Part shown: positions 10,891 through 21,944 of the stretch, one piece after another
How positions within the stretch are numbered: position 1 is the first letter of the stretch
Layout of the letters: every line of letters starts with the position of its first letter
Origin: Nansenia antarctica
Taxonomy: Eukaryota > Chordata > Actinopteri > Argentiniformes > Microstomatidae
Assembly: GCA_963989245.1 (NCBI GenBank)
Contig: OZ022339.1
Coordinates: forward strand, 16,084,488-16,148,487
Reading direction: 5' to 3'
Length of the DNA: 64,000 bases
Translations under genes and position numbers: made by a program
The notes under the pieces: generated by a model
The model's input: only the letters and a program-made list of their open reading frames with translations
Databases searched by the model: none
What the model was told of the DNA's origin: nothing

Positions 10891-11289
10891 TCAGCGGAGG
10901 ACTGACATTTCTCAGGTGTCGTTACCCCCCTCTCCATACCCAGCATGCTTCACTTCCCTCAGCCTAGCAGGCGCGGGCGTGGCTCAGCCCTCAGTCCAAG
11001 GGATTTGCGTGGGGATGGAAGATACGGATTGCTGAGTGCTGGGGCTCAAAGTGCCGGAGCTCAAAAGGAGTTTTTCATTTGAAATTGGACTGCTGGATGT
11101 TTGCTCAGTCCTTGGAATATAAACTGTATAGAGAGAAGAAGAGGATCTGTGTCGTCATTTGATTCCCTTCAGAAGGTTTGACGTCTGACGTCTTTCTGAA
11201 CAAGTTCCTGCGTCAGAGCTCTTTCCTGCTTAACTCCAATAGCCTCCAATAGAATTCTAGAACATACCGGCAGTTTACTGTGTCCTGTT
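10891..11289. other. No recognised feature
   Basis: Unique stretch; no gene, repeat or hairpin recognised. Confidence 0.4.
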
Positions 11290-11445
11290 GATGTTGTTGT
11301 ACACTTGTTGTTTGTTACTTGTTCTTATTTTCACTTGTTTGCCTATTTTAACCTGCTCTAACTTTTGCTCTTGTATTAAAGCACTTTGTGACCCCTGGTC
11401 TGGGATAGGTGCGATAGAAATAAATTTGACTTACTTACTTTACTG
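11290..11445 (+). mobile_element. LINE 3' tail
   Basis: AAAGCACTTTGTGACC, then GATAGAAATAAATTTGACTT and a short (ACTT)n run. This is the form of a teleost L2/CR1-type LINE 3' end. No coding portion remains. Confidence 0.55.
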
Positions 11446-12835
11446 GGGTTTTGCCTTCGATGATTCTGTTTCTCTAATGTCTGAAATAATGATGAATAAC
11501 TTCAAATTGAAGGATAAATGTCAATTACAAGTGTATTTACTTTTAAAGATGAGAGTGTCAACTTTATTTGCATATTATAATCCCCTTCACAATGTGTCAT
11601 GAATCCTAACCACACTTATCAGATGGTATGGCCATAAATTGTACAGCAATTGTACAAGTCATTACTACTAAAAGAAAAAAATCTGGCAGTTTAATCACTA
11701 TTCATACCAATCGATGTGCCAGTTAATATAAAACTAATCTGTCCACAATGGCGATTTTAGCATGGCCTTTCTGGAGGGGCAGTTTTGTATCACGTGACCA
11801 TTACAAAAAATAAAGGTAGTCGACAGTAGGCATGTGCTATGGGCTGCGCTGTGAGTGCCAGGGAGCAGAAAGATTTCAAAACGGAACACACTTGATATGC
11901 TTCAGTGTTCGGCGCGACACAGAACAGCACACGTTTCGAGGTGCTAGCAGTTAGCCATCTCTTTTTGTCAAACCGTTTGTATACGTGTCACTTTATCCTG
12001 AAGCAGGACTAAGTCTTCTGGTCTGTGTGGCCCTAAATATAAAACATTTTATCTCCAACTTCTCTTCCAAGCTCAATGTACTAAACCACACGGTCAACAA
12101 ATAACACTACACGGCTCATTGTTAGCGTTAGCGACAGACGTACAGTAGATCAACTGTGATTTTTTGTTGTGTCACAGGCCATGTTAAGGATTAACATGTG
12201 AGTCAGGTTTATCATATTTATACACACCAATTCCACCATTGAATCACTATTTTGTATTAAATATAAAATACATGTTGCCACAACATTCAGATGGAACAAG
12301 CATCTTGCACCACAGTGCCACCCACCTGCCCCTAATGTAGAATCGCTGCTGTTTGGCCAAAATCTACAGGTGCTAGCATTAGCTAGCTAGCCAGGCTCTC
12401 ACCCAATTGACCTGCCTACACTTGGGTCGTGGTTGGAAACAGGACTTTTTTGTGGGTCACAAACAAATGCAAAAGCCTTAAAGTGGGTCATATTGCACAT
12501 TAAAAATAATAAAAGAAAATGCTTAGGACATAGTGATGTAACATATCAGTGGTAACATCACTCATAGGTCACTTAGGGAAAGCATGCCCTCCATGTAATG
12601 TTAGATATCTGTGCATTACATTTCAGACTGTACTGACCTGACAGTAACTCTGTCGACTCTCTGACACAGCACATACAGTATGGTTTCACGTCAGCATATC
12701 AAATAGATGATATCAGCATGTCAGGTTGGTCTCATGTACTGCATATATTTAGATAGAGAAGTGTGGGGAAAATGGTAAGTGGAGCAGTTCTGTGTGGATT
12801 CCCCCTTTCACTCATACTGTCAGAGTCCCTGACTA
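11446..12835. other. Long stretch without recognised features
   Basis: About 1.4 kb with only short frames. TATCACGTGACC (about 11790) and a GCTAGC-rich patch (about 12370) look like decayed transposon DNA, but no ends could be defined. Confidence 0.35.
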
Positions 12836-13447
12836 ACTATCTATCTATCTATCTATCGATCAATCCATCTATCTCTATCTACACTATATGGACAAAAGTA
12901 TTGGGACACTCGAACATCACACTCATTAAGCTTGTTGAACTTCTCATTCCAAAACCATGGGCATTAATATGGAGTTGGTCCCACCTTTGCTGCAACAACA
13001 GCTTTCACTCTTCTGGGAAGACTTTCTACGAGATTTTAGAATATGGTTGCTGGGATTTGCTCCCATTTAGCCACAAGAGCATTAATGAGGTCAGGCACTG
13101 ATGTTGGGCGGGAAGGACTGGCTCGCAGTGAGCGTTCCAATTTCTCCCAAAGGTGTTGGATGGGGTTGAGGACAGAGCTCTGTGTGCAGGCCAGTCAAGT
13201 TCTCCCAGACCAAACTCGGCAAACCATGTCATTATGGACCTCACTTTGTGTATGGGGGCATTGTCATGCTGAAACTGGAAAGGGCCTTCCCCAAACTGTT
13301 GCCACAAAGTTGGAAGCATACAATTCTCTAGAATCGCATTGTATGCTGTAGCATTAAGATCTCCCTTCACTGGAACTAAGGGGCCTAGCCCAAACCATGA
13401 AAGCAGCCCCAGACGATAATTGTGTCCACATACTTTTGTCGATATAG

Positions 13448-13506
<59 letters not shown>
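12836..13506 (+). repeat. (TATC)n array interrupted by a Tc1-like element
   Basis: CTAT repeats at 12836-12880 and 13448-13506 flank the Tc1 relic. One tetranucleotide array was apparently split by the insertion. Confidence 0.85.
12882..13449 (-). mobile_element. Tc1-like element, internally deleted
   Basis: The left end CACTATATGGACAAAAGTA and the complementary right end (TACTTTTGTCGATATAG) are flanked by TA. The reverse strand from about 13370 encodes a fragment of the DDE transposase with GDLNATAYNAILENCMLPTL and FQFQHDNAPIHK (second catalytic Asp). A frameshift then follows DWPA. Downstream, the codon where the Tc1 family has the catalytic Glu of NPIEH reads CAA (Gln). The N-terminal DNA-binding half and first Asp are deleted. 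Defective. Confidence 0.85.
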
Positions 13507-13510
<4 letters not shown>

Positions 13511-13537
13511 AACAATATCTATTTATTTATCTTTAGC

Positions 13538-13861
13538 TAGACCTTTTGCTAGCATATCAGCCCAATAGAGCTCTCAGGTCTTCTGACGCTGGTTTTCTCT
13601 GTGTACCACATGTACAAAAGAAGAGATTTGGTGAGGCTGCATTCTCATTTTATGCACCCAAATTGTGGAATGCACTGCCAGTTTACATTTGGGATGCAAC
13701 CTCAGCAAATATGTTCAAGTCAAGACTAAAAACCCATCTTTTTAATATTGCCTTTAAATGACAAAATAATTCAATTATGATTATATAATGATTGTAGCAC
13801 TTTGAGCTGCAACATTTGCAAGAAAAGCGCTATACAAATAAAAAGTTATTATTATTATTAT
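13538..13861 (+). pseudogene. L2-type LINE 3' fragment
   Basis: The frame reads RALRSSDAGFLCVP, KKRFGEAAFSFYAPKLWNAL and SRLKTHLFNIAFK, the conserved C-terminus of L2 reverse-transcriptase proteins. The 3' UTR ends in AAAAGCGCTATACAAATAAA followed by (TTA)n to 13861. Heavily 5'-truncated. Confidence 0.8.
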
Positions 13862-14286
13862 CTTTCGATCATTATGAAGTAAAAAGAGAGAGATTGTGAA
13901 GGTGCCACACCCGAGACTTCCTATCTTTCCCTCTGCAGTGAGGCCCTTATTCCTCCCTCTAATCATCCATCCATCTGTCTGGTCTATAGAAGGGACTTCT
14001 GCAGAAACCACACCCATGGCCTCCTCTTTCTTCCTTTCTTCCTCTCTTTCTATCTCTCTCTCTCTCTCTCTCTGCAGTGGCTGGGTCCCCCGGGTCCCTC
14101 CAGCATAAACAGTCATTCATTGTGAACTGCGGGGTTGGAGCCAATGCCCAATTGGATTGCCATCGATCGCACTGATGATATATGGCGAATGACAAACGAA
14201 TAACCTATGGAGTTCAAAATGAATAAACCTGTGGAGTTCACCAACTAGGAGAGGGAAGAGAGAGACAACACCACAGCCTGGCTCTC
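13862..14286. other. Unique stretch with a short (TC)n
   Basis: A TC repeat at about 14038-14074; otherwise nothing recognised. Confidence 0.4.
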
Positions 14287-14817
14287 AGACACAGGGGTGT
14301 TGAGTAAGAGAGTTACAGACACGGGGGTGTTGAGTAAGAGAGTTACAGACACGGGGGTGTTGAGTAAGAGAGTTACAGACACAGGGGTGTTGAGTAAGAG
14401 AGGGACAGACAGGAGTGTTGAGTAAGAGAGTTACAGACACAGGGGTGTTGAGTAAGAGAGGGACAGACACAGGGGTGTTGAGTAAGAGAGTTACAGACAC
14501 GGGGGTGTTGAGTAAGAGAGTTACAGACACAGGAGTGTTGAGTAAGAGAGTTACAGACACAGGGGTGTTGAGTAAGAGATTTACAGACACGGGGGTGTTG
14601 AGTAAGAGAGCGACAGACACAGGGGTGTTGAGTAAGAGAGTTACAGACACACAGGGGTGTTGAGTAAGAGAGTTACAGACACAGGGGTGTTGAGTAAGAG
14701 AGTTACAGACACGGGGGTGTTGAGTAAGAGAGGAACAGACACTGGGGTGTTGAGTAAGAGAGTTACAGACACGGGAGTGTTGAGTAAGAGAGTTACAGAC
14801 ACAGGAGTGTTGAGTAA
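14287..14817 (+). repeat. 30-bp minisatellite, about 18 copies
   Basis: Tandem unit GGGTGTTGAGTAAGAG plus AGTTACAGACACAG, with A/G changes and a few GGGACAG variants. Because 30 is divisible by three, reading frames stay open and give a decapeptide repeat on the reverse strand (SVTLLLNTPV). I read this as non-coding. Confidence 0.9.
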
Positions 14818-14932
14818 CATTTCAAGCTAGTTTACAGAGATTGGAGGGTGGTAGAGTATTTGTGTACATACACATTTGTGTATGTTTTTGTGAATTCAAT
14901 ATTACTACCGTATGAATGACTAATAAGTAAGT
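14818..14932. other. No recognised feature
   Basis: Short spacer between a minisatellite and a LINE tail. Confidence 0.4.
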
Positions 14933-15008
14933 AAGTAAGTAAGTAAAGCTTTATTTATATAGCGCCTTTCGTACATGAAATGCAACTCAAAGCGCTTTGA
15001 GTTCTAAT
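14933..15008 (-). mobile_element. LINE 3' tail, reverse strand
   Basis: (TAAG)n then AGCTTTATTTATATAGCGCC and CAAAGCGCTTTGAG. Read in reverse this is the usual teleost LINE 3' end with a (TTAC)n tail. Confidence 0.6.
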
Positions 15009-15365
15009 AGAATTCAGTGACTGAGTTTGTTTTGGCCTCTGTTTTGCTCTTGTGAATCCTGTGCTAAAAAAAAAGAAGAAATTCTGTGTAAGGAAGAAAA
15101 ATGCTCCGTTTTTCTGATGCTCTAATAATGTACAGTCTGCCAATAATAATTGTTCACTACAGTGATACCTCAGTCAGTCAGGCTTTATTACACACACCAC
15201 GCCCTGCTGCATGTGCTGGGATTTGAGCTAAGCCTTTGTTGTGGTGTTGTGCTGTGTTTGAGATGTTTCTCCTATGCAGTGTTGACAGCTGTGGTCCTGC
15301 TGAAGAGTTTACTGACAGAGGAAGATTAGAAACACACTCAAAGGGAGAGCCTAATTACCCAGCCC
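15009..15365. other. No recognised feature
   Basis: Unique stretch. No gene, RNA or repeat recognised. Confidence 0.4.
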
Positions 15366-15426
<61 letters not shown>

Positions 15427-15674
15427 TGACTGACAGTGAGAATCCAGAACCATCAGAGGGCAGCTGCTTGCGGTATAGCAGACAGGGATACAGAGGGAGT
15501 ACACATGGACACTCATTTTCTCCCTCCACAGGACATTTGCGGACACATGCAAGCACTGAAGGACACACACACACACACACACACACAGCAGGTCCAACTG
15601 TCTTCGCAGGCCATTGTGAACACAGGCTCCCCTGCAACCAGACAGTTACTGTCACAGATACCAGGCAGGAGAGT

Positions 15675-15751
<77 letters not shown>
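15366..15751. repeat. (CA)n, (CA)n and (GT)n microsatellites
   Basis: CA repeat at 15366-15422, a shorter CA at about 15565-15588, and GT at about 15676-15751. The CA and GT blocks are complementary, about 250 bp apart. Confidence 0.9.
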
Positions 15752-15752
<1 letters not shown>

Positions 15753-15783
15753 AGGAGAGCAAGAGAGAGTGAGAGAGTGGTCT

Positions 15784-15895
15784 GAGGGGTTAGATTAGAT
15801 TCAACATTATTGACAAAGTACAAGTACTTGTCACAACGACACACAGTTCAGCATCTAACCAGAATGTGCAAATAGTGGTATTGTGCAAGAATTAC
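15784..15895 (-). mobile_element. LINE 3' tail, reverse strand (Rex1/CR1-like)
   Basis: (TTAGA)n then TTCAACATTATTGACAAAGT, GCATCTAACCAGAATG and TGCAAATAG. It is the reverse complement of the tail type seen at 62380-62493. Confidence 0.6.
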
Positions 15896-16273
15896 AGTAT
15901 AGGTATTACAGTGAGTATGAATAATAAAGATATGGCAGAAATAAAGCAGAAATATTTTGAAATATATGTCTGTATAGAGTTCGATAATTATTTATGAACC
16001 ATCCTATTTCATCAGTAGGCCTAGTGTGTTATTTTTGTTATACAACTATATCCCACTTTTTAACCATCAATATGACCGAATATTTAAATGTATTGCAGAC
16101 GAAGTACCTCGCATATTTTATTTCTTGCAACAATTGAGAAAGTAACTTATAATACACGTGTCAAAGTGTCAAGCCGAAAGAGACAGCTCTTATTGCTGAG
16201 CTGAGCCAATGGATCTGGTTCACTAAAAGGAGACAGAATTCCACTCACTATTCTGATTGGTCAATGTCCCCAG
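15896..16273. other. No recognised feature
   Basis: AT-rich unique stretch. Confidence 0.4.
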
Positions 16274-16609
16274 TTAACACTAGAACAGCCATCAAATGAC
16301 CCCTGTGAGTAAAGAAAAATGTTATATCGTTGCACTCGATCAAATTTCAAGGCCCCTCCTTTCATGACTTTTCCTAGATATGTGCGTCCTACCACCCAGT
16401 ATCCTTACATTTTCAATGTATCAATTTATCAAGATAAGCAAATTCTAAAGCTATTTTGCCAGTTTTTCTGTGTAGGAAGCAGGCTGATTTACAAGCGGCC
16501 AACTAGTGGTCGTTGTCTGTAAATAGCAGCTTGAGCATTGTAAAGAGGGTTAGGGTCATTTGACCGGCTCTTTTGGTAGTTAAAAAAGGCACGGCTGTTC
16601 TAGTGTTAA
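16274..16609 (-). mobile_element. piggyBac-like MITE, copy 3
   Basis: Both ends are intact: TTAA-CACTAGAACAGCC on the left and GGCTGTTCTAGTG-TTAA on the right, 336 bp in all. The interior is in the same orientation as copy 2. No coding capacity. Confidence 0.85.
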
Positions 16610-17028
16610 AGGGGTGGTGGGGGGTCAGACGGTTCATAAACCTGTGGGACACCAGTGTTGTTGAGTTGGTGGACAGAGTGAGAACCACAGGGCTCGGGGA
16701 GAAGGCCATGTGAACAGATGGCCGAGGTTACCACCCCAGCTCCCATTAACAAAGATGGCCGCCCTGATCTATTTCTGTCCGCGTCCCCCGCTTTGTAAAT
16801 CCACAAAATGGAGGGAATATATAAAAATTCAAGAATCCAAACCGCAACACTAGGTAGAATCTAAGAGAATTTCCTCTCCTCCCATTGGCATTATGGGATT
16901 AGACTGGATGTATTGTTTGAACAATATGGCCTATAGCCTAGCACGGTGAGCGGATTTACCACGTAGCATCATCTTACTGAGTCAATCGAATCACGTTGTT
17001 TCAGCAGCAGGGCACAACCAGTAAATTG
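16610..17028. other. No recognised feature
   Basis: Unique stretch between two MITEs. Confidence 0.4.
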
Positions 17029-17276
17029 CGATGTTAGTAATTATATGGTTCTATGTCCATTTTGGGTCAAAACTGAGTTTTTTACATAATCTGATCCATT
17101 AGGTGTTTATTAATGCCTGTGTGGTGTTATTTTTAAAATGTTGACATTTTTGAGTTAGTAATTCATAAAATACAAAGGTTCCATCTCACCGAACATAATG
17201 GAATGTAAAAACTTTGACGCTCAATATCTCTGAACTACCCGAAACGGAGATAGAACCTTATCATTCTAAGCTCACG
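17029..17276. mobile_element. MITE, TTATAAGG family, copy 2
   Basis: The most complete interior of the three copies, including GACGCTCAATATCTC and AACTACCCGAAACGG near the right end. The left terminus carries small changes (ATTATATGG). Confidence 0.75.
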
Positions 17277-17430
17277 AACAGTCAGTGAAAGGCCATTCCA
17301 GGGACCCCTCCGACGTCAGAGTCGTCTCAAAAACCCAAGGAGCTATCGCATGTCGGTCCAGAGGTGCCTTTTACCCATGTCTGCCTTTCACCTCTGCCCC
17401 ACATGGCGGTATCTTTGTGTTGACAGCTGT

Positions 17431-17630
17431 NNNNNNNNNNNNNNNNNNNNNNNNNNNNNNNNNNNNNNNNNNNNNNNNNNNNNNNNNNNNNNNNNNNNNN
17501 NNNNNNNNNNNNNNNNNNNNNNNNNNNNNNNNNNNNNNNNNNNNNNNNNNNNNNNNNNNNNNNNNNNNNNNNNNNNNNNNNNNNNNNNNNNNNNNNNNNN
17601 NNNNNNNNNNNNNNNNNNNNNNNNNNNNNN
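17431..17630. other. Assembly gap of 200 N
   Basis: Exactly 200 undetermined bases, suggesting a fixed-size scaffold gap rather than a measured length. It truncates repeat A copy 3. Confidence 0.99.
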
Positions 17631-17870
17631 GACCCTCTCAAACCCACAGTCGATCTCCTCCTTCATCTAAAGCCTTTTAACCTAGTGTTGCACCACCTGG
17701 TTTGAGAGGTAGCATGTCTGTATGACGTCTCTGTATCCTTTGTCAGATTATGCAGCTGAACCGTGAACCTGCTGGCCAAGTGAGAGCACTGTGGCTGTGT
17801 GAATTCATACCAGCTGAAAAAAAATCCACCACATCCTGCCTTCCTTCCTCATCCTTCCTCTTAAACATGA
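17631..17870 (+). repeat. Unclassified interspersed repeat A, copy 3
   Basis: Begins at the gap edge with GACCCTCTCAAACCCACAG and follows copies 1 and 2 through CATACCAGCTGAAA and CCTGCCTTCC. Its left limit is hidden by the gap. Confidence 0.75.
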
Positions 17871-17914
17871 AGTATCCCCCCCCCCAAACAAAGGGATTAG
17901 GAACTTCTAGGAAA

Positions 17915-17990
17915 AATTAAAAGAATAAAAGAATAAAAGAATAAAAGGCTAAGAATAAAAGAATAAAAGAATAAGAATAAAAGTAGGCTT
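17915..17990 (+). repeat. (AATAAAAG)n tandem repeat
   Basis: About eight imperfect copies of AATAAAAG. Confidence 0.85.
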
Positions 17991-18261
17991 AAAGTATTGG
18001 GAAGTATGCTTCCCAATCTGTTCACTTTACCTAAATTAGATCAAATGATAGTGAAGTTTGTTGTTTACACTTGTCCTCCCTGAATGCGGAACAGTCATTT
18101 CTACTGGTATACTGTTACCTACTGTTATGTAGGTAACCTTGTACACTGCTGTCTCTGAACCAGCAGACTATAAACCTACACTTTTCAGGGTTGTCGCGTT
18201 GCTTAACTGTTTCCCCGGTTCGTTTTACACTCTCATGTCTTCCACAGTGTTTACCTGGAAG
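17991..18261. other. No recognised feature
   Basis: Unique stretch. Confidence 0.4.
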
Positions 18262-18332
18262 GAGCTAATGTTAATGAGCTAATGTTAATGAGCTAATGTT
18301 AATTAGCTAATGTTAATGAGCTAATGTTAATT
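18262..18332 (+). repeat. 14-bp tandem repeat, 5 copies
   Basis: Unit GAGCTAATGTTAAT with a T/G change in one copy. Confidence 0.9.
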
Positions 18333-18436
18333 AAACATACAAAGCAGCAGAGAGATCGAAGCTATAGAGGAAACACCATCATGTCGTAACAAAGGATTTA
18401 TTATTTCTCCAGGCTGGTTGTTAGTGTCTGCACCCA

Positions 18437-18537
18437 ACACACACACACAGACACACACACACACACACACACACGCGCACAGTGTGTGTGTGTGTGTGTG
18501 TGTGTCTGTGTGTGTGTCTGTGTGTGTGTCTGTGTGT

Positions 18538-18584
<47 letters not shown>

Positions 18585-18690
18585 TGTGTGTGTGTGTGTG
18601 TGTCTGTGTGTGTGCGTCTCTGTGCGCGTGCGTGTGCGCGTGTGTGCATTGTGTGTCTGTGTGTGTCTGTATGTGTGTGTGTGTGTGTCA
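18437..18690. repeat. Adjacent (CA)n and (TG)n, hairpin-forming
   Basis: CA repeat (about 18437-18480) is followed directly by TG/TGTC repeat (18481-18690). The complementary blocks meet at GCGCACAGTGTG, so the locus can fold on itself. Confidence 0.9.
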
Positions 18691-18974
18691 CACACTAATA
18701 CACCCGCTCTACCAGACAGCATCTCTGCACCTGCTCAGTGTTAATGAGCTGAGCAGTAATGGGTTCCAGTTCCAGGACAGTGATTGGGTATTGTATTGTC
18801 TTCCACTTAAACCAGCCCAGCGCCTGGTGAAACCCAGCCCTTCTCCTGCAACGCAGGCCGCAGTGGAGACGGATCGTCGTGTGGTTGGTTATGAGTTCAT
18901 TATCTCCAATCCCAGAACCATCACATTAGGGTCCAAATGCAAAACAACAAGCTAACATTCTCACTTCTACAATT
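18691..18974. other. No recognised feature
   Basis: Unique stretch between microsatellites. Confidence 0.4.
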
Positions 18975-19104
18975 CACACCCGCACACACACGCACACACC
19001 CGCACACACACACACACGCACACACACGCACACACTCACGCACACACACGCACACTTGCACACACGCACACACGCACTACTTGGTATTTGGCCTATGTGC
19101 AATT

Positions 19105-19164
<60 letters not shown>

Positions 19165-19165
19165 T
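18975..19165 (+). repeat. (CA)n / (CACG)n microsatellites
   Basis: Two CA blocks separated by about 30 unique bases (19081-19104) that recur inverted at 26793-26816. Confidence 0.9.
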
Positions 19166-19544
19166 CACACACTGATGTGGAGCTTCCATAGGTGGATTTA
19201 GATGGATCTGCTAATTAAATAAGCCTCAGGGCTCACTTGATCTTCTACCAGCAGCAAAGTCATCAGACTCAGTAATGAACAGAGACGCAGCGCTGGGTTC
19301 TACATCCTGTCTGTCTGTGTCGCTCTAAACGCCCCCCTGATATCACTGACTCCACACTGTGCTATTAGCCCACCAGTGTGTGTGTGTGTGTGTGTGTGTG
19401 TGGGGGGGGGGGGGCAGGACAGTGTTGTAGGACTCTTGCCTGCCTTCCCATCAGGTCTCTACAGCTGAACATTGTGATGAGCATCTGTGTACACTGAGCT
19501 AAACTGGGTTACCATAGTAACTGCTGGGTAGCGGTGTTCAGTCA
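19166..19544. other. Unique stretch with (GT)n and poly-G
   Basis: Contains GT at 19376-19401 followed by a 13-bp G run. No gene. Confidence 0.5.
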
Positions 19545-19569
19545 TCTGTGTGTGTGAGTATGTGTGTAC

Positions 19570-19608
<39 letters not shown>

Positions 19609-19752
19609 TATGTGTGTGTATGTATGTATGTGTGAGTATGTGTGTATGCGTGCGTGTGCGTGTGTGTGCGTGTGTGTGTGTTTGTGTGTGTGAGTATGTG
19701 TGAGTATGTGTGTATGCGTGTGCGTGCGTGTGTGTGTGTGTGTGTGTGTGTG
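19545..19752 (+). repeat. (GT)n microsatellite
   Basis: About 200 bp of GT repeat with AGTATG and GCGT interruptions. Confidence 0.9.
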
Positions 19753-19944
19753 AAAGCTCTGGATCCCTCTAATATTGTAAGTAGGCGGGAAAAACTGTCA
19801 CATTTCCGCAAATATTACCGGTGATACTTTAAGGGGTGGGTGGTGTTGTGTGTCTTCTTTTCATTGCTTCTATGAGTGCCTTTTTCATCCACTCTTCATC
19901 CACTTCTGTCTATGAAACACATTCATTATCCACATACAGATAAA

Positions 19945-20008
19945 GACAGATAGCGTCTTTGAGCCCCGGAAAAGCGCTATATAAAAACAATGAATTATTA
20001 TTATTAGA
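19945..20008 (+). mobile_element. LINE 3' tail (L2-like)
   Basis: AGCGTCTTTGAGCCCCGGAA then GCGCTATATAAAAACAATG and (ATT)n. The same tail type occurs at 24248 (reverse) and 42039 (forward). Confidence 0.6.
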
Positions 20009-20039
20009 TCAAAAGTAGGGCAGATGAAAAGAGAAAGAC

Positions 20040-20260
20040 TTCCACTCTCCTCCTCTCCTCTCCTCTCCTCCCCTCTTCTCTCCCCCACTCTCCTCCCCAC
20101 CCTTCCCCTCTCCTCACCTCCACTGATTCGTGCGAGTGAACACACAGAAATGTAAACACACACACACACACACACACACACTGTCTCTCTCTCTCTTTCA
20201 CACACACACACAAACACACCTGAACACATGCGTGCACACACACACACACACACACACGGT
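20040..20260. repeat. Pyrimidine tract and (CA)n blocks
   Basis: CTCCTCTC-type repeats at about 20040-20115, and CA repeats at about 20157-20180, 20199-20214 and 20237-20258 with a TC insert. Confidence 0.85.
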
Positions 20261-20454
20261 GAAGGGATAAACCAGGCTTTAACTGACACCCTCCTTGGTC
20301 AAAGGGCATGCCAACACTCCAGGGCCCTGTGTTCTAAATCCTTTAAACTGCCTCTTTCCCACTTCAGCTTCCTTGAGGAAAGACTAGAAACACTATTACT
20401 GTCACCTGCAACAATGTCACAACCAGGGATTACATCACCAAAGAGGGAAGAAAT
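20261..20454. other. No recognised feature
   Basis: Unique stretch. Confidence 0.4.
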
Positions 20455-20805
20455 AGGGATGGAAGGAAGGAAGGATGGGAGGGAGGGAGGGAGGATGGAA
20501 ATAAGGAAAGAAGGAAGGAAGGGAGGGAGGGAGGGAGGGAGGGAGGATGGAAATAAGGAAAGAAGGAAGGAAGGGAGGGAGGGAGGGAGGGAGGGAGGAT
20601 GGAAATAAGGAAAGAAGGAAGGAAGGGAGGGAGGGAGGATGGAAATAAGGAAAGAAGGAAGGAAGGATGGGAGGGAGGGAGGGAGGATGGAAATAAGGAA
20701 AGAAGGAAGGATGGGAGGGAGGGAGGATGGAAATAAGGAAAGAAGGAAAGAAGGGAGGGAGGGAGGGAGGGAGGGAGGAAGGATGGAAAGAAGGAAGGAA
20801 GGATA
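20455..20805 (+). repeat. (GGAAG/GGGAG)n with a 40-55 bp higher-order unit
   Basis: Each higher-order unit begins GGATGGAAATAAGGAAAGAA and ends in a variable number of GGGA repeats; about six units. Nearly pure purine on this strand. Confidence 0.9.
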
Positions 20806-20922
20806 ACTGTTTCCAGTATGAGAGCAGGGCAGATCAGAGAGAGTTAACTGGAACAGCCACCACCACTAATCTGACACACTATAAAGTCATAATCCCTGCA
20901 GCCATCATTAAGATAACAGAGG

Positions 20923-20925
<3 letters not shown>

Positions 20926-20980
<55 letters not shown>

Positions 20981-21102
20981 TCCACTGCAAACTGTTCCTC
21001 GTTCAGTGAGAGAGCCCTTTGAAACACTGAATTATGGTTATTTGATTTTGTTTTTTTTAAAATAAAAAAACACATAGATGAACATGAAATGCTATGCACT
21101 GA

Positions 21103-21174
<72 letters not shown>
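20926..21174. repeat. (GT)n and (CA)n microsatellites
   Basis: GT at 20926-20979 and CA at 21104-21173, complementary and about 125 bp apart. Confidence 0.9.
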
Positions 21175-21175
<1 letters not shown>

Positions 21176-21382
21176 CATTGCAATGGAGGAGTGAGGTAAA
21201 GAGATCTGTCTGTTTTCGATTGATTCATTCAATTTGGTTATGGATGATGAAGTGATGTGGGGTGACTGAAGCCTGTTTTTAGTTTTTTGGAGATCCAAAG
21301 CACCAGTCACATACATAACACATCGCTAGTTTTCCAGCTACATACATACAGTATCTGTATCTTTGCATAAACACTAGAGTAC

Positions 21383-21410
21383 GAGGGAGAGAGAGAGAGA
21401 GAGAAAGTGT

Positions 21411-21455
<45 letters not shown>

Positions 21456-21573
21456 TGTATGCGAGAGAGAGAGAGAGAGGGAGAGAGAGAGAGTGTATGC
21501 GAGAGAGAGAGAGAGAGAGAGAAAGTGTATGCGAGAGAGAGAGAGAGAGAGGGAGAGAGAGAGAAAGTGTATG

Positions 21574-21625
<52 letters not shown>

Positions 21626-21633
21626 GTGTATGC

Positions 21634-21669
<36 letters not shown>

Positions 21670-21683
21670 GGGAGAGAGAGAGG
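21383..21683 (+). repeat. (GA)n array with GTGTATGC spacers
   Basis: Blocks of GA repeats separated by AAGTGTATGCGAGAG, repeated about seven times. In the putative kcnma1 transcript this reads as CU repeat about 1 kb downstream of the exon. Confidence 0.9.
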
Positions 21684-21796
21684 ATTTAACTCATACCAAG
21701 AGAAAAGCCAGTGAGCCAGTGACAACCTCTAACAAACTGCACTAACACTACATATACTTCCCTCCATTCTACAACAATAACTCTACTTCTCTCATA

Positions 21797-21797
<1 letters not shown>

Positions 21798-21840
<43 letters not shown>
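21798..21840 (+). repeat. (CA)n microsatellite
   Basis: About 21 CA units. Confidence 0.9.
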
Positions 21841-21841
<1 letters not shown>

Positions 21842-21944
21842 CTGGCTGCACTACAGCAGAGTGAATTACAGCATGCTACACTGAGAGCACTGCAGCAGAG
21901 GAGATGGCCAGCTCCAGCCATGAGGACTAGACCACCGCTAGGCC

